A stretch of DNA of 64,000 bases. Source: Atopsyche davidsoni (Eukaryota; Arthropoda; Insecta; Trichoptera; Hydrobiosidae). The stretch's first letter is position 1, and every line of letters starts with the position of its first letter. The notes beneath the pieces were generated by a model, which searched no databases, was not told the DNA's origin, and saw only the letters and a program-made list of their open reading frames with translations. Shown in pieces: positions 11,501 to 24,078 of this stretch. The translations under genes were made by a program, and so were the position numbers. The stretch spans positions 6,324,001-6,388,000 of the forward strand of contig JAILWY010000022.1 of assembly GCA_022113835.1 (NCBI GenBank). The letters run 5' to 3'.

Positions 11501-14500
11501 AGTTACAAAAGCGCCTAGCTGCAGCGGCAGAGCAATACGAGCGTGCCACTCGTCGCCGAGACGCTATTGCTGCTGGTCGCGCCCGTCTGGCGGCTGCTGT
11601 CAATCTTCCTGTGCTGTTGGAACCAGACGGAGTGAGTCACTTACATGTGTCGAGAATCTCAAGGGGTTCACATGAGATTACTACTAGTTTTGAATTGGAC
11701 ACCTAGAAAGTGTTTATAAACGTTCATAAGTTTTGACCTTCAACGGTCAACTCCATGAAATAATGAAATAATAAATGGTATAACCCATCGTTATTGATCA
11801 CATGCGTTTTTTAAAACCACAGTAGTAAGAGAAGGGTGATTTTTATCAATGTTTTTTTTTTGCAGCTCAATCCTCAGAACGATGAATACTCGGCAGACGA
11901 AGCGCCGTTCTCCATAGAGACACTCACTCAGCGGACCTCTCACCGAAGTTTTGACGCTCCGTCTCCACCCACCGTAGTTCAGCCATTGTCTTCCAAAGAC
12001 AGCGCCACCACCTGTGCAGACCTCGACCATTCCGAAGCCGACAGTGGCTACCAGCTAACTCCGAGGCCCAACGAGTGTCGTTCCTTGGCATTCAGCACCA
12101 ACCCTCCCAATACGGCAAGCAACACCGATGAAAATCAACCTTTTTATGCAAATGGAGTAGAAGAACATGTACCGCAAAGAAAGTACAGCCATGTTGAATT
12201 TCAAAGTGATGAGCAAAAACATGACAGTAAAATTTGTAACGAGATGGGCACTGACGGCACGGTGTCGCCTTATGAAAATGAGCCCATCTACGCTGACAGC
12301 TCACACTTCAAGGGGAATGTTTCCTTCAATCAGAGCGAAAGCATGCAGCACAGAATCAACTTCCATTCCAACATAAATTCCGCCAGCGCCGAAAACTTGT
12401 GCGACAGCACCGGAAAAATTTACTTTGAAGACCAGGTCAGCCACAACTCTAGGGTTGATGTTCACAACGGAGACGTGGAGTACGCCATAAGTAAGGGGCA
12501 GGTCAGCAAGGAGAAAGCCGACTACATGATGGGTAACATTAATGGTCGCTTGCCAACGGGTGGCTGCGAAGGCAGCTACTTCAATAGTCCCGCCAACAGC
12601 GTCAGTCCGACCAACTTGCATTACAACTCCGAAGGATGCGGAAATGGTATGTTTCATTTACCTCTTCTCTCATGAAATACATATTTAGCAATTTATTCAC
12701 CATTACAGTGATTCGGAAGCTTTGTCCGATCCTAGTTTGAATCCCGAATTAGACGATTTTTCTTGTGACCTTCGTTTGATAATGCCAACATATTAAAAAT
12801 ATCAAATTGGAATTGCACCAAGTACTCACTGCCAAAAGAGTTAAAGAATGAATATAGTGTTTGTTTTTATCAGGTGCTGCGTCTCCGGCCACATCGTCCC
12901 GCTCCAGTGGCCAGCATCTAGTCACGAGCAGCCCCGGTGCTGCAGCGGCAGTAGTGGTGAAGCGCAGGAACCGAAGCGCCGGACCAGGCCCTCCGGCCCA
13001 CCATCGCTCGAGCTATGAAGCTTACGAGGAGCGCCTTGTCCCCGCACTCAGGCAGTTAGTCATGCACACAGCCGGCTATACTTACATGGCTTAAACTCAT
13101 CAAGTCTATATATTTAAATTGTACAGTACATAACATCTTTACAAAATTTACAAAAGCAAGACTCGTTACTTTTACGTTACGTTACTTTTTCTGTCATGAC
13201 CCGGGGAGAAAGAAATCCAGTAAGTAGTGAAAAGAAAAGGGGTTTGCAGAGGAATCTTGGTCTGGAGGTGAGGGGTTAAAGAGTAGGAATGTTCAAAATA
13301 TGCCACAATTTAGCTTATAGAATGGGGAATTTCCTTCTTTTCCAAGCTTTTTCAAGAACAACTCACTATTTTATTAGCAAGATAATCTTTTGATGCATTT
13401 AGTGTTGATTAAAAATCAGTAATTTTTTTCAATAACCTGCCATTCACCTGTCAACCCATAAATCAAACTGGAGGTTTTATGGATTTATACATCATTTAAT
13501 TCTAATTGATATTATTTGCTAAACATATAGAAACTCTGGTTAAAAGGCAGGTAAAAAAATCAAATTAGACTATTTCCTTTTTTAGGTACAGTTTTGCAGT
13601 AAATATTAAATACTTGCTAATATAATTAGGCTAATTTTTTCACACATTGAAAATGATTCAAAGAAACTCACAGAAAAATATCATCGTGACTTGTGTAGGA
13701 TTTGAACCTACATCTCCAAGCTTACATGGCCGGTGTACTGACCCTTGAACTAACGAGTCACCTCTGTTAATCGAGAATTTTTAACAATCATAATCTACAC
13801 ACAAACCAAGTCTTACACAAGTCACAATGATATTTTTCTCAGAGTTTCTTTGAATCATTTTTAATATGTGAAAAAATATGCCTAATCATATTAGTAAGTA
13901 ATATAAGCCTGTAAAGATAATTAGAAACGCACTTGATTGACGTTCAATCCACAAAATAGACAAATATAAATATGAAAATTGGTGATGCGCTTTGTTACAG
14001 AACGAAGTCCAAAAATGTTGTTTTGCTGAGTGTTGCAGACGATGGCTAATCATTAATAGTGTCTTACTTTTTCAGCTCTCATACTAACGAGTTCCTGCGA
14101 GGCTGTCAGATGGATCAGGCGGAGACACACGTGCGTAGGTCCAAGATGCCGGAGAGGGAGAGAAAACAGGCTGCTCTACCCATACTTATCTACGGAGAGG
14201 AGCTGGTGAGGCACAGAAACAGACAATAGTCTCCCACATAGGGATACTTAATGCTTTCAAATAATGTCAAACAAATTTTTTTTCTCATAATTTTTCAAAC
14301 TTCAAGTGATTTGAAGATTTATTAGAATTAAAAATGCACATATTTTCAAACAAAAATGAAAGAATATGTTCATGTTGTAGATCTTCGGAATTGTGTCTGT
14401 GTGTGATACCGATTTGCTTCTGTCAATATTTCAGTAAATTTGACTTGATATTTTCCTAAAGAAAAAAAAATATTGTTTCACCTTGGCCCAATACTAAGGT

Positions 14501-16327
14501 TTATTAAAGAGCTATAAATGAACAGTGCTTACTATAGTAAGCACAGATCTCTTACTCTTTTATGTTTACAGGTTGAAAAAATATATTCTAAGCATTTTGT
14601 GGAGAAGGAAGAAGGCTTACAAAATTTAAAGGTAATATAATGATTTTTTCTGTAGCACATTAAAACTGGAGGTGGTGGTCTTGCGGTTATGGAGCGTGGT
14701 GTTTAATTTTCAGACGGAACTGCGCTCCTTTGACAGCAAGGTACCGGGCGGGGCGGGCGTGCCGGCCGCGCTGTCCCCCAACAAGGCAGCACGCGCAGCG
14801 GCGCTGCTGCTGCATCGTGCCCTGCGGGATCCTGTCTTTTCCGTCTACAGCCTGGCCGCAGAGCTCACCAGGGTCTTTTTTACCGAGTTTGTTAGTGGCA
14901 GGTTTGTAAACGCCTCGGTTTTAAATGTTCATGATCACAGATCTTTTCATGTAATAAGTAATATTATGAGCATAAGAAGAATAAAAACATACTAGATATA
15001 AGTATGTTAGACCATGGAATCTCCGTTTGAAATTAATTAATTAAATTCGCCAATTCTTTAAAAATATTAACTATTTTCAGGTTCAAATGTAGGGATAAGC
15101 TAAGTTGGTTTTCATCGTTTCAAACTGCATATTTACCAACTATCTTCTGGTTGTGACTCCCAAAATACTAAGCACTATTCAACTTGACTTAATTCAGTTT
15201 GGATGTCTCCTTCTTGTGAAATCATTCTCAAAATTTACGGTATTTGTCAAATTACTAATATGATTAGGCACATTAGTTCATACATAGAAGATGACTTAAA
15301 GAAACTCTCTTTTCTGAGAGTTTCTTTAAGTCATCTTCTATGTATGAACTAATGTGCCTAATCATATTAGTAATAATATAATAAACCCGTAATGGGTAAT
15401 AAATACGCATCTGATTGACGTTTAACAAAAAAATCGACATATGTATTTGTCAAAATTATTTACTTGGCGTTTAGGGAATAACTTGCAACTATTGATGCTG
15501 TTGCAGGGTGAACTCTGCCGAGGTGGCCCGCAGCGTAGAGAGGCTAGTGCCCGAACTTCTTACCAGAGCAGGAGACCCAGCTCCCCGGGTGCATTCCCTG
15601 GCCATGCACACCCTGCTCACAATGGCCGACTGTCCTCCAGTCAGGTTGAAGCAAATTCATCCTATACATATTATAATATACTAGAAATGTAGCCCGTCAT
15701 AAAATGACATATTCAATGAACGATGCAATAGTGTTTGAACATATGTTTGGCTGACAATTAGATGAACATTTTGTACACATATATTTTGAATAACCGGATA
15801 TTAATTTCGAAAGCAAAGCCATTCTAGGAAATATCACATTTCGTGTCACAAACAACGAATCACTTTCACTGCACTGTTCTTTATTAGATGCAGTCTTTAT
15901 CACGTTCAATTGTGCTATTCTTTTTTAATTACGTTTGCTGTGCTTAGACGGTGTTATTTTTTAAGGAGGCATTTTAAGTTATTAATGATGTGATTAATAA
16001 TTTCTAATGCAACTAAAAAATAAAATTGGTACCTGTGTCAAGCTGACATAAACTGGAAATTTCTTAGAAGCATCATATTTTGTTTTTTTGTAAAAATTCT
16101 AAATTTGAAATTCTCGCTGTGAACAACAGAATCATATAATTCGTACATAAAGCATATTTGATAGTTTTATTTAATTAGTTTATGAATGAAAATATTATCC
16201 TATCGTCTTGAAATTCGGCACATAGCTGCGGAAAAAGTTGTATCTTTTAAGATATTCTATAGAGAACCGAAAAATGAAACATACACACCCACCCACACAC
16301 AATGGCTATTGTTATAGTAGATATATA

Positions 16328-16399
<72 letters not shown>

Positions 16400-19300
16400 A
16401 TGTTTATTTTTGGTGCAGGAGCTTGAATATAATCCCTGCATACCTCGTGCGACCTCTCACGGCCGGTACAGCTCCAAGGCTTGCCCTCTCGAGGCTATTG
16501 ATGGTGGAGCAACTGTTACTAAACCATGGCATAGATAAGAACAGGTAATGCAATATACATACTTCATCACACCAAGAAAGCCTCTGAATTCAGAAAGGCA
16601 TTTGATGGAATTCAGATGGAACTCTGCATTTGAAGGATCCTTTTACAAAATTATAATGCTCACAGTTAAGTGAAGATTATAATCCATGTTTTTTATGAGG
16701 CAATTCATTGATTTGGTAGGAATAAATGGCAATTTTAACTGTGATATTGGTTCACCTGTGGTGACTGTTTCTCACGGGACTTATACTTGTGCAATAATTA
16801 TCTTTAAAAAATATTGTGTATTTTCAGTGGACTGAAGACCCGTGCTGTCGCAGAGCTGGGGGCAGGGGGCCTTACACACGGCCAGGGAGCCGTCCGGCGT
16901 GCTGCAGAGAGGCTACTGTTGGCTGCGTATGCTCGCGCACCGCGTCTTGTACGCGCCCAGTTGCCTCCCGATGATCCGGTTACCAGAAGGAACCTACTCT
17001 ATCGTCACTTGTTTGAAGGCTTCGATAGAGTGGATAAGAGGGTATTGTAGCTCCCTTATTCCATTTATTTAATTTTATTTACACGGTACTCAAATATATT
17101 AATTACATAAGAAATTAAAAATTTATTTACTTATTTATTTTGTACTTTAGTTTAAAGAGTCATAGCTCATATCTGAGGATTTTCTTCCTCATTACTTTGA
17201 TGTTCTTTGATGTTTTGATGGTCTGATCAAATATATAATCTTCATAGAAAGATTGTTTAAAAGTTTCGCATTTTTTCAATTCAGTTTCAACTAAATAAAT
17301 ATAAATAAAAAAGTCAATGGAATTGATTTGATACCAATTCTCTTTTATTACAGAAGCAAGAAGAGGTTCTCGGGACAAATCAGTGTGAAGACATTCAACC
17401 TAGTCGGACTGCACAGTTCCTGAATGAACAAATCAATCCCAAAATGGTAGAATCCATGACTATGTCTCAGATGTCTACATCGCAGATGTCCATGTCTCAA
17501 ATGAGCAATTCCATGGCATCCTCCATGGGAAGTTCGATGTCGGGATCTCTCTGTCAACCTAAGAGCAGCATGAAGCGACAAACTTCCAAGAAGTACACAA
17601 CCAATGTTGGATTCAACGGAGTCAAAACTGATGTTGAGTCTCCAGGATATAACAAGCTGAGACTGGATAGTGCTGTCAGCCCCAAACATCAGAGGAAGGC
17701 CAACAAGTCAGCTCAGAACCCCAGAAATTATGTTCTCGAAAAAAATTGGCAAAACAGTGTAATGCAAAACGGCAACCACTGTCCACAGATAGAAGGAAGT
17801 TGCAAAAGTGTCGAAGAAATCAGAGAGATCAATCAGATCTACATTGACTTTCAAAAGAACAGAGCTGATGAAAAAACTTCCAATTCCTCTAAAAGTTGCA
17901 ACAGTTTTAGTGCGTCTCTTAACAACTGCAACGGGAAGCAATCCATCAACAGTTCCACCACCAGTCTGAGTAATGGGCCTCTTCATCCTTACCACAAGAG
18001 CGGGGTGGTTGCTCGGAACCTGCAGTCCAGTATAGTGTTTGATAATAGAACTAGTTACAGTGACGGAGAAAATGTTCCGTATGTTGAAAATGAGGTAAAA
18101 AAAGTGGACAAAACGACAGAAAATGTAGATTCCAGTAAGAGCGAAGAGAAAATTCCAAGCAGTCCCGTGGGAAGTCTCAAGAGAAACAAGAACATTAAAA
18201 ATGTCATCTACAGGAGCAAGTCCGGATCCAACGTTCCTACCTGCTTTGAAAATGATAATTTTGATAGTTTTGACGAGAGCCAGGTTGACTTGGAAAATTA
18301 CGAGTACTGTCAGCACGAGGCCGAGGCCAGGGCTCTGGATAACTGTGACAGAAATAGCAGGAATATGAACTACCATAGTGACACCAGCTCTCCCGAAGTC
18401 TGCAATAAGTGAGTGCAGACTCCAGTTGAGTTTTCTAGTTTTTTGTTGTCACAGCATTCTGCTGCTCAAGAGTCAGTTTCAAAATGCAATGTCACGTTTG
18501 GTTCCAGTGTGGAGGGCGGTGAGGAGCTAGGGCAGTGCCCGTTCTGCCTGGTGCTGGTGGCGGAGGGTCTGCTTGACGCGCACTATTGGCGCGAGTGTCC
18601 ACTGTTAGGTCGATGCCCCGCTTGTCGTGCCCCCTTTGAGTTGCGTGGCCTCTCCCAGCACCTTACCGGTCAGTCCAGATTATGCAACTAAATAATTTTT
18701 CCACGAGAGACTGTTGAGTATTTTTGGCAGGCTAATGTATTTTTGATTTCATTCTTACAAAGTAACTATAATTTATGAAGTGTCTTCTTGGAGATCTTGA
18801 TTAATCATGAAAGCTCTCCTTGAGAGAGCATCAAAAGCTACACTCGCAGCCTCCTATCAAACCTGGTTATGCAAAGCAAACGAGCGGAAGCAATGTGAGT
18901 ACTACAGCATTAAAAGAATCCTTCAAATATACACATGTGGGATTTTATATGAAATTTCTATCCAGATGACTGCGAGAAGAGTCAGAATTTCCGGAGGTGC
19001 TCCCGCTGTACCGAGGCCGTCCCCGCTGAGACTTACCCAAGGCACCGCGCAGACAACAATTGCTTGGGTGAGTTCACAAGCTTTGCAAAGTAAATTTGCA
19101 TTTGACAAAAGTGTCCCTGCGTGTTCTCCAATTTACCTCTGGTTTGGAAGAGTTTTACATTACATATTTGGATAAGGAGAAATATCCCGTAGTATACAAA
19201 CATGCTCTTTCGATGGTTTTGCTGTTTGGAAACATATACACGTGTGAACAGCTTTTCACCCGAATGAAGCACATTAAATCTCACACAAGAACACGCATCA

Positions 19301-20470
19301 CTGATGACCATTTGGAAAACTGTTTGTGTGTAGCAACAACATCAATCGATATTAACATTGATGCACTTGCTTTTGACCAACAAAATCAGACGTCTCATTA
19401 AAATGTAATATTTTTTGTATTGCCTAACTCTAATCAAATAAGTCTACAAAATCGTATCTTCTACAAAAACCGAAGACGAGTGCTGACTACGAGATAACTC
19501 GTAGATTGTGTTCTTTTCTAGGACGCCAACTACGAGTTATCTCATCCTTGTTTACTTGTTATTTTTGTGCAGCTACGATTAAACTCGGAATATATCAGTG
19601 CTAATATCGATAGATGGCTTCTGGGAAGAGAACAAAAAATCAATGCTGGCTTGCATGAACAGAAAATTTTGCTTTTTGATGATCACTATGCACTAGAATT
19701 AGAGTTTTTAAAAATATAATGTCAATCAAATTGTCATTTTAGGCCAGATTTCTAAAAATTGCCGTGACAGTCAACGTGTTAAATTAAATTTTGTCGTCCT
19801 GCCCAGTAGGCAATCTCATTTCCTTAATTTGGCCCGGTAGCTGTAAAAGGTTGGCGACCCATGACGGTATCGATGGGTTTATATATTTGTAACAAGCTTG
19901 AATTCAGCTTGTATAACTTACTGCTTCCCAGTCGAGTGGCTGGCGCGCTCGCTTGCCGACCATGGAGTCCTGAGTTTGAATCCAGGTGAAGCTATAAGTT
20001 AGTGTTTTCAAGTCAAAATTATAAAATGGGGGAAAACAACCCCAAAAAAAAGAAGACATTCTGATGCACATACTTAGCAATTTATCTATATACAGCAAGG
20101 CAAGTGTTGGAGGCATGTCAGGCCAGGCATAGCCATCATTGCCTCTAAATGCTTCTTACTGCTGGGTCACCCGGAGTGCTCGTGGGCTACTCGGCCTCGG
20201 CTGACAGATCTCGGATCTTGCCAGTGTGTGAAATAAATACAAATTAAACTACACATAGGTACTGTTAACACACGCTGGCTTGAGGATAAGTAACGCCATG
20301 TACAGTCGGTTCTTATGATTTTGAATCTTTCAGAAACAACTAAGGACTCCTGGAAGTGTCCTCTCTGCCACCTGAATGTGGCTGCAGACGAAGACAGCTG
20401 GAGACAGCATCTCGCAGACTCCAATGAGGAATCCCACTGCACTGCCAATCCTCGGATGGTCACTGCGTAG
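8506..20470 (+). CDS. CEP104: Centrosomal protein of 104 kDa
   Basis: CEP104 is a centriole and ciliary-tip protein that binds tubulin, EB1 and CP110/CEP97 in vertebrates. The 17 exons are 8506-8545, 9538-9702, 9790-10019, 10313-10523, 11420-11631, 11866-12646, 12874-13054, 14076-14205, 14572-14631, 14714-14901, 15507-15644, 16419-16544, 16828-17041, 17354-18408, 18508-18668, 18966-19067 and 20334-20470. All junctions are phase-consistent and encode 1376 residues (human 925). The 13-residue first exon (MPKRIGFHVIYAT) fits the conserved N-terminus. Residues 1-215 form the beta-sandwich (VLQLECRAAITRVQLLAHHH, DDLAFIMY), followed by a coiled coil to about 286, a long disordered insert in exon 6, a TOG array at about 640-890, a second disordered insert in exon 14 with a Met/Ser/Gln run, and C-terminal zinc fingers (CPFC..HYWREC, CPAC, CSRC, CPLC). 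The extra length comes from exons 6 and 14. Confidence 0.96.
8834..8865. repeat. Short palindrome in CEP104 intron 1
   Basis: Arms TGCCTCTGGTGTCC and its exact reverse complement are separated by four bases. Function unknown. Confidence 0.8.
8900..9120. repeat. Interspersed repeat shared with 55.9-56.15 kb
   Basis: This segment of CEP104 intron 1 (for example AAGATGTTGAAAAATT followed by TTTCAAAAC and AATGTTTGTT-like blocks) is diverged but collinear with sequence at 55.93-56.15 kb, between the two minisatellite blocks. Class unknown. Confidence 0.5.
10564..10882 (+). pseudogene. Coding-like block with frameshift in CEP104 intron 4
   Basis: Two overlapping open frames join into one reading of about 105 residues if a single-base shift is allowed at an eight-A run near 10,673-10,680. 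The downstream part runs NHDVTRHSASYRVVVPHG... to a TAA at 10,880. I do not recognise the product. It abuts the TTAA of the piggyBac-like MITE. It could be a captured gene fragment, an old transposon ORF or a lost exon. Confidence 0.35.
10883..11391. mobile_element. piggyBac-like MITE with TTAA target duplication
   Basis: The 15-bp inverted termini CACACTTTAGGCGGG (10883-10897) and CCCGCCTTTAGTGTG (11377-11391) differ at two positions and are flanked on both sides by TTAA (10879-10882 and 11392-11395), the piggyBac signature. Subterminal GC-rich repeats (TACCCGCCCCG) are present near the right end. The interior on the minus strand, about 11,210 to 11,010, has an open acidic stretch (SNDSEQSDNEEVE...) like the N-terminal part of such transposases. 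It is non-autonomous and sits in CEP104 intron 4. Confidence 0.75.
13612..13975 (+). repeat. Palindromic tRNA-bearing SINE-like element, copy B
   Basis: This is an older full-length copy in CEP104 intron 7. Arms around 13,660-13,700 and 13,800-13,850 are inverted. The centre, 13761 to 13686 on the minus strand, is a 76-nt tRNA-like sequence with a 5-bp T stem and the 7-nt T loop TTCAAAT, six paired acceptor positions (GTGACT/AGTCAC), and CATGTAA in the anticodon-loop position. The anticodon stem is imperfect and position 33 is not U, so it is probably not a functional tRNA. Target duplications are not exact. Confidence 0.7.
15252..15442 (+). repeat. Foldback copy D of the tRNA-SINE family, 12-bp target duplication
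   Basis: Arms 15252-15309 and 15316-15373 are 58-bp exact inverted repeats with a 6-nt loop, followed by the family tail to 15442. The 12-bp direct repeat GTATTTGTCAAA flanks it at 15240-15251 and 15443-15454. It lies in CEP104 intron 10. Confidence 0.85.
16317..16396. repeat. (TA)n microsatellite
   Basis: About 75 bp of TA dinucleotides just upstream of the CEP104 exon 12 acceptor (exon starts at 16419). Length changes here might affect splicing. Confidence 0.9.
19070..19864 (+). mobile_element. hAT transposon remnant (C-terminal transposase piece)
   Basis: In CEP104 intron 16, two frames separated by a shift near 19,145 encode the C-terminal dimerisation region of a hAT transposase of the GTF2IRD2/ZBED-related type. 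Motifs are DKEKYP, LFGNIYTCEQLFTRMK and TDDHLENCLCVATT, ending at a TAA near 19,401. The right end AAAAGGTTGGCGACCC resembles the typical hAT terminus. The 5' part is missing, so it is dead. Confidence 0.7.
19915..20165 (+). repeat. tRNA-derived SINE-like sequence
   Basis: GAGTGGCTGGCGCGCTCG (A-box-like) and GAGTTTGAATCC (B-box-like) lie about 35 nt apart, followed by a body with no tRNA similarity. This is the usual head of a tRNA-derived SINE. It lies in CEP104 intron 16, directly after the hAT remnant. The A and B boxes are each imperfect. Confidence 0.5.
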
Positions 20471-23400
20471 ACACCTCTACTGCTTGTACCAGCACCTTCA
20501 TTCCATCCTGTTATGCTAAAGAGTATTTATCCATTTTGTTGAGTCGGCAATATCAGGAGCGTTCTATTTGAAAGGCTTCAGGATTCATGTATTATGTTTT
20601 ATTTATGACTTTTTGTTCTTTGTCTTGAAGTAGGCGAATTAATATTTAGGGCACCACCCAGAGTGTTTTAATTTTTTTAATGAAATTGGACAGATGTGTA
20701 AGTGTTTGGACGTGCTGAGCTTGGATCGAGTGAAACTATTTTGCCTTTTCACACTAGAAATATTCTAATGAAAATGAATGGGGTGAGAATGAATTCTTCT
20801 TATTCCATTTTTAGACTCGAGATCATGACACCTCACACGGGCTGCATGCTAGTGTAGCCACTTTGCTAATAGTGGTTGTGTTGCACTGATTTTGTCTTCA
20901 TCTACTATAACTCAGGTCTGTCTTTGGAAATTGTGCAGGAACTGCTGGATGAAATTTTGGGAAAGATGAAGAGGAAAATATTGCAGCATGTCATTTCGAG
21001 AACTATTGCGTTGTGTTGTCAAAGTGACAGTTTCATATGAAAAAGAGCAAGACTTTTCATTCGCATTTGTTACAAATTGTGTGGTATGTTTTCAAAAAAA
21101 GTAAATCTTGATACTTCAAAGAGATACTCAGTTGATTTTTTGAAAAATTAGTGAATCATAATGATCATATAAAAATTAATGTATAAAAAACAAATGCCAA
21201 AGAGACTTGCTTCTTTTTTTGTGATTTATAAATGATCTCCAGTTTCCGTTCAATGATACACCATGTATAAGTAATGCTGTGAAGGCGGCGCATCTCTTCT
21301 CATGACCGCTGAGATACGCGCAGGAGCTCTTGACTCACTAGCATTTTTCAAGTATAAGCATTGCGGGCATCACCGGCTGAAGTATTCTTTCCCCCAAGTT
21401 TGGGTCATCATAGAGGTGCATGAGACTTGTGAGGTGCTGGCAAAGAAGTTTCAGATTGGGGTATTTAGGGTAAATGAAATGAAGCTTTGATATTTTTTTA
21501 TGGAATAATTTGGAAGGTGACACAAGAAACGTGTCTTTTGAAGTCCTCCACTGAAGACAGAGTGGGAGAATGAACTGTTAAGTGATAAACTGCTGCAGCT
21601 CCAACTCACGAATGATCGATTACAACAGAATGTGCATCGCCTTCAACTCAAAGCTGCCTATGACAAACACTGAATCATCAATATCATTTTCTGGTCGGTG
21701 TTCTCCGGGAGTCAAACGTCCCAACTAATAGAGAGGTAGAATCAAGCAAATACCTTAACTTAATGATTGCTGGCCAGAAAAGGGTTTTGTGGTCTACTGG
21801 TACAAACTTAAATTTTTCCTCTTTTGTATTGTATCGATTGTGGTATGGCGACGTACGGAACGAATATGTACAAATAAGATTCTCACAGTGTAAGGACATA
21901 TTGATTGCCAGTCAATTGAGTTATGTTTATTTAACTTAAAAGTGCGAGGCAAAGATCATGTTTGGCGGCAGTTGAAGTGGCGATTTCATGAGAGGTATCA
22001 CGAGGGAGAGCTTTGCAAAGTTTGTATAAAAATGTAAATAAAAAAAAAATATGTATGTCCAAAAGAGATGGGGGGGATAAAATTTAAGAAATGACAAATG
22101 CCAAAAAGTTTCTTAATTGTGTGTTGAGTTTTTTTTTTGTCCAACAAGAATTTTCTTATACCGTCCAATGAAAACAATTATGAAACATATTTAAATGTAA
22201 TTAAGTCATTGATCTTGTAAAAATAATCCCACCTTGGTCAGCATTTTGCCTTTAAGAGGGTTCTATTCCTGCATGGTATAACCGGTAATGTTTATTTTTA
22301 AAATTTCCTGGATTTTCGTCCATACTTCTTTGCCAATAGACACAGTACAATATTTATACACATATATTTACTACACTAATTGACACTTTTCATGCAGTTG
22401 GATGAAATTTTTTGTCACAAAAGAGTAGTGTCCAATTTCATTTATACCTCAGCAGTGTACGTAATGTTCTTACATTTCTGCAAACGTTCTGCTTTAGTAT
22501 GAAACTTTTTTGATAAAAAAATCTGCTGCCGAGAGGTATGAAGTTATCAGTATTATGACACTGTACTTGAGGGCAACAAGTTGTTTCGGAATTATCTTCA
22601 AGGATACATTCACAGCTGAGAAATGTAACGATACTAGAGATTGCTTACAATACTGTATCTTCCTTTAGATTGAATAAAAAAAATGGTGCCATTTGTATGT
22701 TCCTTCCACTAAATGACAGTCAATAATAAAAAGGAAATACTCAATAATCTTTACAGTTAGATTAGATGTTGAGCGTAGTGACCCGTCCACTCGTATGGAG
22801 TCTCACATAACTGTATTTATTTACTAGATCTGCATCTGACAGTGCTAACTGCAAATATCACACTTTCACTTAAACTGTTGTTGATACAAAACTTGGAGTT
22901 GGATAAATTTGTTTGAGAATAATACATAAGGTTTGCGTATCGGGAAGTCAGTATCTTTGTAGTCAGCATTGTATTAATATTTCAACAAGTGCACGGGAAA
23001 AATTATAAAAGTGCAAGAGTTTCTCAATAACAAACTCACTTTATGTTCAAGAGAAAACCCGAAATCAGTTGAAAATATATTTTGCTGTCGATTATGACAG
23101 ATTTGATTATGTTGTTTGTTGACTTGATGCAAATTTTACTTGCTAATTTATTGTAAAGAATTGTAGTTTTATTTATCCATAGAGTTGGAATGTGGTTTCA
23201 GAGTGTTTGCAGTTTGACTCGATAAAGATTATTTTATATAGAAGGGGTTTTACTTAATCAATGTAATTTTTCAAATATTTCAACCTTTTTACTCTCACGA
23301 GATCACAACAGTGCGTAAGATGGGTTAGGTTATATTAAAAACTGGCGAGAAAAAAAGTTGAAAATCATTTGAAAATGTTTTTTAGAGTTAAGAGATTATT

Positions 23401-24070
23401 TCCTGTAAATGTTGATTTTTCCATGAATTTACGGTCAAACTTTTAGAAATTGTAAAAATATCTATTATTATATTATTACTAGCAATACTCACGTACTCAT
23501 TATCTTAGTAATAAGTAATTTGTTTGTTTTTAGGTTCAGATGACTATAAAAATTGGTTTTCATAGTGAATTTAGTGTGCCGTTAAGAAGAGAGTGCTTTT
23601 TGTAATTGATTGCATTGTAATTTCCGAGAGCTTTAGTGCCGCCTATAGTTTACAACTGTACAGGCATGATAAGATATAGCGTGACTCACACTACCCTTAC
23701 GCTGCAGATTTAACATGCATAATGTTACAAGTGGCATAGGCACACAAGACACTATACCTCTCGGGGGATTGATACTCAAAGAACTCTCTGCTTCAGTGAC
23801 CATGGCGTCACCTGAGGCTGCTAGTAACAAGTTGGTGCATTTACTTCAAGTACTTATTTGAAGATAGACATAACTATTTAATGATTTTTAAAATTAATCA
23901 GTTTCTTAAAGACATAATAAACCATCTTATTATCCATTAAATTGTGCAGAATCTCCACAAACATCTCCACTGAACAAATAAAATGGACTGTTTTGAAATT
24001 TTTCAGCAAAAATACAACTTATAGTCATTGTGTGACTAAAATGATTTATAATTTATAAAAATATACATAC
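20471..24070. other. CEP104 3' flank, no further gene seen
   Basis: AT-rich sequence with several AATAAA-like hexamers (for example near 22,029 and 22,674), so the CEP104 3' UTR may be long. Short ORFs at 21.3 and 23.7 kb match nothing I know. Confidence 0.5.
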
Positions 24071-24078
24071 ATATACAT

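Noticed and set aside
13686..13761. A functional tRNA gene on the minus strand
   Set aside because: The T arm and most of the acceptor stem pair, but the anticodon stem is broken, U33 is absent, and the sequence recurs as part of a repeat.
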